Assembly: GCA_949316495.1 (NCBI GenBank)
Contig: OX439012.1
Location: forward strand, 31,763,927-31,827,926
Reading direction: 5' to 3'
Length of the DNA stretch: 64,000 nt
From: Amphiduros pacificus
Taxonomy: Eukaryota; Annelida; Polychaeta; Phyllodocida; Hesionidae
Below the pieces are notes generated by a model. The model ran no database searches and was not told the DNA's origin. It saw only the letters and a list, made by a program, of their open reading frames with translations. This document shows, piece by piece, positions 62,946 through 64,000 of the stretch (its first letter is position 1; every line of letters begins with the position of its first letter). A program made the position numbers and the translations under genes.

Positions 62946-64000
62946 GTCTCAATGTCTCATATAGCATAGTCCATCCATTCATCTCTCACAATAATCTCAT
63001 TGTTGTCATTCAAAAAGATGAAAAACTTTAAGTGGCAGTATGAATGATGACACACTGAAATGTTTGCACAATCTGGCAGGTAATAAATGATAAAGTTGGC
63101 AGCGAATTTATGGGCAGCACCCCACTTTGTAGCTCTACTGGTGCATCATGGGAACAATACTTTTGGTTTTGCATCCCTTCTTTTCCCGCTTCACTGTTTC
63201 TTGAGTTCAGAATAACCATTCTTATAGCCTGTGAAAGATTGACTTGCCAAATGTATGGAGAAGAAAAAAAAGGTAAGTTTGAGTTTAAACTAGGTCAGAT
63301 CAGTACAGCAGACGTAATCGAGTCGTTTCCTCCTTGAGTGAGACGGTGTCATGCCCGTACCTGCCTGCTAACCCTGAGAAGTATAATGCCCCTCCAAACT
63401 TACACACATACAAGTGTAGCAATAAATCCACAAATTCTTGTGGTAAACTAACGCAAGTTTAATATCTTATTGTCGTAAATATAAGTATTTTGAATTATGA
63501 AAATGACATATATATATATATATATATATATAAAATGACAATGACAAATATTCCTCAGGTCAAATTTCCTGTCCACAACAATTTAACCTTCTATCCCTGA
63601 GTCAGATCTGGAAAGTATAAATTTATGAATAATTCAGTTTGTCTGCTGACGACCATAATATAACCAGGCTTTTTGCAAGGTTCATGTTTAATAGAAGCTA
63701 TATATCTTTATCATTATGTTAGAAGCGCATCACAGTAACACATACAATTACGGTTGCTTGGTAGGTGAGTTACTGTCTATGGCACTATGCAGACCTGTTG
63801 ACTTTGTGGCCTGGGTAAATTTACACATTGTCTGAGCATACATCCATCACAAAAAAATCACATTCCTTTGTAAACCCACAGGTTAACAGGACAGTAAAAA
63901 ACACCTGGAACGGAATGATGGGATGCACTTTGCAGAATGGAGATATTTTGGGGTATATCTCTTTTTCCCCCCAAAATGTACAGGACAGAAAAACAAACCA
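62946..64000 (-). other. Window end, no gene recognised
   Basis: AT-rich sequence with a TA microsatellite at about 63509-63532. Short frames of 60-75 codons on both strands have no splice or domain support. Confidence 0.65.

Noticed and set aside
1-64000. Search for LTR elements, Polintons or other capsid-bearing elements
   Set aside because: No terminal repeats or recognisable protein parts were found by eye; only the unidentified fossil at 28474-29075 remains open.

Overview
This window looks like animal (metazoan) genomic DNA, most likely from a mollusc or a close lophotrochozoan relative. There are no operons. Instead, short exons with GT/AG splice sites and almost uniform phase-1 introns are scattered over 47 kb. 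The only dispersed element recognised with confidence is a tRNA-derived SINE with a CAAA-type tail, a style common in molluscan genomes; the taxon call is inference.

One host gene on the minus strand explains all the convincing coding sequence. Reading from high to low coordinates, 22 exons join in frame (3184 nt, 1061 codons plus one base). They encode an acidic segment with two Ser-Gly sites (47448-47616), a SEA domain split over two exons (29387-29552 and 27617-27789), a 176-residue beta-rich module I cannot name (24387-24914), and 18 LDL-receptor class A (LDLa) modules, one per exon (23862 down to 128). This order matches the N-terminus of perlecan (HSPG2; trol in flies), a secreted basement-membrane heparan sulfate proteoglycan. 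The gene is cut at both ends: the signal-peptide exon was not found in the 16 kb upstream, and more exons should lie beyond base 1.

The introns are dominated by minisatellites. By my hand tally about 30 tandem arrays, with units from 5 to 140 bp, cover roughly 38% of the window and more than half of the 17.9-kb intron between the acidic exon and the SEA exons. Many have no stop codon in one or more frames, so they mimic genes of up to 825 codons; none shows splice, domain or codon evidence of being one.

The most interesting signal is where the arrays sit. Several start exactly on, or within about 50 bp of, a splice site, and at three exons the repeat unit carries a copy of that exon's own splice junction: the donor at 5984, the acceptor at 21663 and the acceptor at 18397. 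Each of these exons therefore lies beside a row of near-identical decoy splice sites. Other points of note are an LDLa subfamily in which a calcium-ligand Asp is replaced by His, Gln or Asn, arrays that multiply AP-1-like, E-box and nuclear-receptor half-site words, a cluster of CTCF-like cores, and a decayed coding-like fossil inside a SEA intron.
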